In this document: one piece after another, positions 59,600 through 64,000 of the stretch
How the letters are laid out: each line of letters begins with the position of its first letter
Position numbering within the stretch: the stretch's first letter is position 1
Assembly (NCBI GenBank): GCA_024138015.1
Contig: JAMXBB010000002.1
Location: 10,938,609-11,002,608 of the forward strand
Source of the DNA: Lumnitzera littorea
Lineage: Eukaryota; Streptophyta; Magnoliopsida; Myrtales; Combretaceae
Direction: 5' to 3'
Length of the DNA: 64,000 nucleotides
The notes under the pieces: model-generated
Told to the model about the DNA's origin: nothing
Database searches by the model: none
What the model saw: only the letters and a program-made list of their open reading frames with translations
Translations under genes and position numbers: made by a program

Positions 59600-60380
59600 A
59601 CCTATACTTGGGCATTGGGTTGAACCGACCCAAAATCGGCTTTAAACTATTAGTTCACCGATCGATGATACGCTGAATCATGATCGGTCCATAAATTAAC
59701 AGTTTCGAGTCGGTTTATTGAGCTCGGCGGTTTAAGAGCTGGTTCAAGGCTCATGAATCTTTTTTTTTTAATATTTAATTTTTTATTATATTAATAATTT
59801 CTAATAATGTGATCTCCTTTCTCTCTTTTCTTTTAGGTGTACTAATTCATTAATAATTTTAAATTTTTTTATTAATTTCTAACTTAATACGATTCTAACT
59901 TTTTTATTTTTTTCCCTCAAATTTTTTTTATCATATTCAAGTTCTTAACATTTTATTAGTTTTAGAAAAAAAGACTTATATTAATTGAAATTAAATTTTC
60001 TATCTAACACATAATTAACTTATTATTAGTCATCTATCATTAGTATGATAATATTATTTTTTAAAAAATGGTCATTCACCATCGCAAATAAAATAACTTT
60101 AACATGTAATAACTTATTAAATATTATCAAAATATTTTTTCTCTTTATCTTTCTGTTTTTTTTAAGCGAGTAAATCGATTGGACTGACTTATCGGTTTAA
60201 TAATTGGTCAGCCTTGTGATTTACGACCTACTGGTTCGAGCGATTCCACCCTCTTGAATCACTTGGGTCCTTCCCGACGGTTTGTCAGGGCGATTTGACC
60301 CCCCACTTCCGAGTTGAGTCAATTCGGTTCAAGGACTGCTCGAACATATTCATGGTTCGAAACCGATCTTTACTCAAATT
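59600..60380. mobile_element. Candidate decayed DNA transposon with GC-rich ends
   Basis: GC-rich blocks with GAACCGACC, CGGTTTA and GGTTCGA-type words at 59610-59760 and 60170-60370 enclose an AT-rich centre. The build is like 41150-42770. Rough inverse similarity of the ends (GGTTGAACCGA against TCGGTTCAAGG) suggests terminal inverted repeats, but the exact ends are not fixed. Confidence 0.3.
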
Positions 60381-61799
60381 TAATTACACCCACTCTCCTT
60401 CTTCCCTAAAACCCAAAAAAAAAAAGTGTGCTGTAAGGATAAAGTAGTAAATTTATAAAACATTATCTGGAGCCGTAAATTTTCAAAACGTCCCAGATCC
60501 AATTTTCGTAAATCTAGTTGGATAAACCTACTGATTTCATTTAACTTGAGGTGCCTTAAAGAAAGTGTGCACTACGTCGAATTAGTAATTATGCAAAATA
60601 GGGAGTGAGCCCATAAATTGTTTAAAAGTTGTAGATCTGACCACTTACATAATTTAGACCAAACCTTTGGATTTTGTTCTTAAATTTTGTCCCATTTTCT
60701 ACAAATAAACCTTAAAGTTCATGCATTTAATTTCTATGAATAAATCTTTGTTAGGGATAAAATGGTAATTTTAAATAAGTACCGTCCGATTTCATATAGT
60801 TGCTAAACTGTCTAGAAGTGACCCATAATAGTTTTTTAATGAATTTATATACTGATTTTGTAAAAATTAAACTCCGTTTGCCTTAATTTATCCTTTTAGG
60901 GACGACAGAAATGTAATTTCAAATGAAAATGGCCATAACTATTATTTTATATATTTTGATATGCTTCATGGTCATTTTGCATGATACCATGATTATTTAA
61001 TTGATTTAAAGTTGATATCAAGGCAGCGGTAATTTGGTTATTGTTAAATCTCATATAATTTATGAATGAGCTTATAATAATAATTGCTATTTCATATGCC
61101 CTGATTTTATCAAACTTAAACTAATAAAATGACCTTTGATTTAAAATAAAAGAAAGAAAAAAACCTAATAAAATTATCTTTACGTAAAGAGATAGGCAAC
61201 TAATACACGGCCCCAAATCATGATCCCGTTGCGAAACATATCTCCGAGTTTCATGACGACATAAATTTATAAGCTTCGAATAACGTATGTAATTTTTTTT
61301 TTGGAATCTTCGAATAACATATATGAATATTGCAAAATAATATGTAAATATATACACATACGCATACATATCTATCGTTTACATAAAAATATTATAATAG
61401 GACCTATATATAAGCTAACACGACTTAAATACGCTACGAAACCACGTACAATTACATACATACACCTTGCATGATATAATATGTTATCTTATTTACCCAT
61501 TTACATATCCGCATAGTTATATGTATACAGTAGAATTTATGTATCTATATGAAATAGAATTATACGTATATATATAGACATATAGACAAACACATGCACA
61601 CACACGTATCTTATATTAACAATATTTATCTATATATAAATATGTTTTCTATATGTGCACAACAATTAATTTCCTAAATCCAATACATTAGGTATATGTA
61701 TTTTTTTAGGTCAAATGCTATATAGACCTATTTTGGTAATTGAGTTGTCCCAATTTAATATCATAGGTATACTCTTTACACAATATGAAGGTATAAGGT
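60381..61799. other. AT-rich spacer
   Basis: No gene. TA/CA-rich low-complexity sequence at about 61300-61720. Confidence 0.5.
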
Positions 61800-64000
61800 A
61801 TCCAACCATTTAGTTGTGGATGTATTAGGAAAGTCTAACTTGATAGCGTTGGTATGCTTGGCCTTCTCAATCACTTAAAAAGCCTCTTGATAGGTTTATT
61901 TATAAGACCTCAGGTTTAGAGGCTTATTTATGATGATTATTGGACTTAAGCTTTATTAGGCTCATTAAAAAATCCACTTGTAATAAAGTCTATGAGGAGT
62001 TATAAATATACTAAAGGGGTTTGATCATTGAGCATTAACATTAGTAGTACCTACTAGCAGAAAGTCAACACGCTAATGTAATTGGAACATGTGAGCCCAT
62101 GTTGCATTTTGGCATTGCGCCTCTATCTATTTGTTTAACCTTTGTAAGGAGTTGTTCACTTAATTTCTCCCATTTAGTCATTCTTAATCCGATGCCTAGT
62201 GCTCCTCCCATTGGTTCCAAGCCATTACTGGTTCATGGCTCATAAGTGAAAAAAGGCTTACCATCATCAACTTATAGCAATTATCCCATTCCATCATGTA
62301 TTGGGCCTCGTGTAGAGACTAGGAGTTAGAGAAGGATATCATGGTCATAACTCAACAAAAAGCCATTGCACAAGGTAGTAGTTAAATGAGAACCTCATGT
62401 AAAGCAATTACCATACAGTGATGATCATGCGAAGGTGCCATGCATGATGAACACCAAATGAAGATATTGCGCAACATACGTTGCAAGAGTAATATTGATA
62501 GATTTTGTAGATTTATTGAAACCTCTTAACAACTTGTAACAGGGATTTTAGTCACACTCACACACCGTGGAATCATGTAAAGAAAGTACTACATGAAGAT
62601 ATCTTACAATAGGTATCATGCAAGGGCAATATTACCTAGTAGAGAGCTCCCCATACCGATGTTATTTTTCCCCATGTAGCAATAGGGCAAGGTGGCGACT
62701 CTCAGTGCTGCAATGATGCCAAAAAGAGGACACTTTGTCTCATCATGCCTCTATTTGCTTGTGTTACACATAAAGTGTTAGAAGAAGATGCATGCCATGG
62801 AGGGAGGGCATAACCTAACTCATTTAGTGATAGAATGGATCTATGTCATTGTCTAACGAAACTAGAGTTCTTTCATCCTTGAGAAAGCTATAGTACATTG
62901 AAGGAGCCTGTCACTTCGATGCTAATAAAGCATACAATTTATCGTCATTCATGTTAAGATTTGCTTCATGGTGACCTTTAGGAGAGCAAGTAGACCTTGC
63001 TTTTATTTTTTGAAAGCATTGCATGCTTGGAAGCATTAACATTGAAGACAACCAAGGAAGGATCCCTAAGCTTCAGGACAATGTGGTTGGGGTGTTAAGG
63101 TATAGAAACCAAGATGATAAAGGGAGTGTAGTTTGATTTAACGTGTGAAAACAAAGATTACAAGGAAATTTTAGGACTTAAGGTGTTTGAGTTATGATGC
63201 TAAGCAAGCTTAAGCTTAAAGTATGAGAATCATGATATTAGGGCCTTACATAGGCTTATGCATGGATATACTCATTAATAATAAGAAGGTCAATTGGCTA
63301 TGTTGACAAGATAACACCTTGTTATGCAACAAGATTAAGGTTAATATAGAAAAGCCCTATTATGCGACTATAGCAATAGTTGATAGCTAATCTACCATAA
63401 ATTGAGCAAACATGGCTATCAAGTGATTAAAAGCTCTATATCCTACATAGCTCACATCATCTACATCTAAAGGTTTCTTAGGCCACTAAATTGTTCTAGT
63501 TAACATCCTTAATTGTGGGAGCAAGCTATGCTCAACAGGCTCAATATCAATCTCTTGCTCCCAAGAGCTACTCTTAGATGTGTCAATGGTACTCTTCCTT
63601 GATGGTCCCATTACTAAGTTGTTAATTCTCTCTATTCCTAATCGAGTTATGAAAATATAGATTTAGGGCTTTGATTGATCTTGCAATGTGTATATCGGGT
63701 AGGCCTCACACTACATGTGACTTTAGAGGAGTAATGTATAGATAATATTTGAAGAGAGTAGCCCAAAGGAGGAATGGATGGTCTTGTGGTTCAAACTCAC
63801 TAGTGATAGATGAAGGAGATTTGGAGCATTAACCCCACTATTCCTAACTTGAGTTTAACTTGTTCTTTGTTTGAGATTTATTTGGTCCTTAAAGCATGAG
63901 TTTCACAACCTTGTATTTTTCCTCTAATCACATGAGCTTCCAAAAGTGTTCAATATGGAGAGATGACTAAGTATTTATAGACTATTGAGCTCAACGATAT
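61800..64000. other. Unclassified repeat-like sequence, no gene
   Basis: Composition is less AT-rich and more even than the preceding spacer, as in old transposon bodies. No frame beyond about 60 codons and no transposon motif is readable. A TATA-like GTTATAAATATAC lies at about 62000. It runs off the window end. Confidence 0.35.

Overview
The window looks like a gene-poor, repeat-rich piece of a flowering-plant (probably eudicot) nuclear genome. The evidence is two intact plant-type nuclear genes, one with GT-AG introns, long AT-rich spacers, and several Ty3/gypsy LTR retrotransposons of the kinds typical of plants, nested in one another. The species cannot be told from the sequence. There is one 75-base assembly gap.

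Layout. 1-16.6 kb is a nest. A decayed Ty3 element (called Gypsy I) is followed by a truncated Tat-lineage element (Gypsy III). Both are cut by ~3 kb LTRs of one family (copies A, B, C). 16.6-19.9 kb is probably the 5' LTR (copy D) of a related element, followed by an initiator-Met primer binding site. 20.5-27.1 kb is a complete but dead minus-strand Ty3 element (Gypsy II) with both LTRs. 27.1-31.8 kb is AT-rich spacer plus a Mutator-like foldback element with 9-bp target duplications. 32.1-33.6 kb is the intronless ESS2/DGCR14 splicing-factor gene (+). 35.9-37.3 kb holds another long-LTR fragment (copy E) and a gag remnant. 37.6-40.0 kb is a four-exon thymidine kinase gene (-), tail-to-tail with ESS2. 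41.2-42.8 kb is repeat sequence around the gap. 43.1-57.05 kb is a Tat-lineage Ty3 element with both LTRs (Gypsy IV). It carries a long-LTR insertion (copy F), a ~87-bp tandem array, an (AG)23 tract and a decayed antisense ORF with a coiled-coil region. 57.1-64 kb is spacer with a possible tiny ORF, a diverged solo LTR related to Gypsy IV, and unclassified repeat-like DNA.

How the parts relate. The two cellular genes are unrelated in function: pre-mRNA splicing and thymidine salvage. They sit as a small island between retrotransposon nests. The transposon proteins are all broken by stops and frameshifts. Copies B, C and F of the long-LTR family are complete from TG-like to CA-like ends. Each sits inside coding sequence of another Ty3 element with a 5-bp target duplication, so the relative order of insertion can be read directly. 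All coordinates, splice sites and motifs were read by eye; domain borders of decayed elements are approximate.
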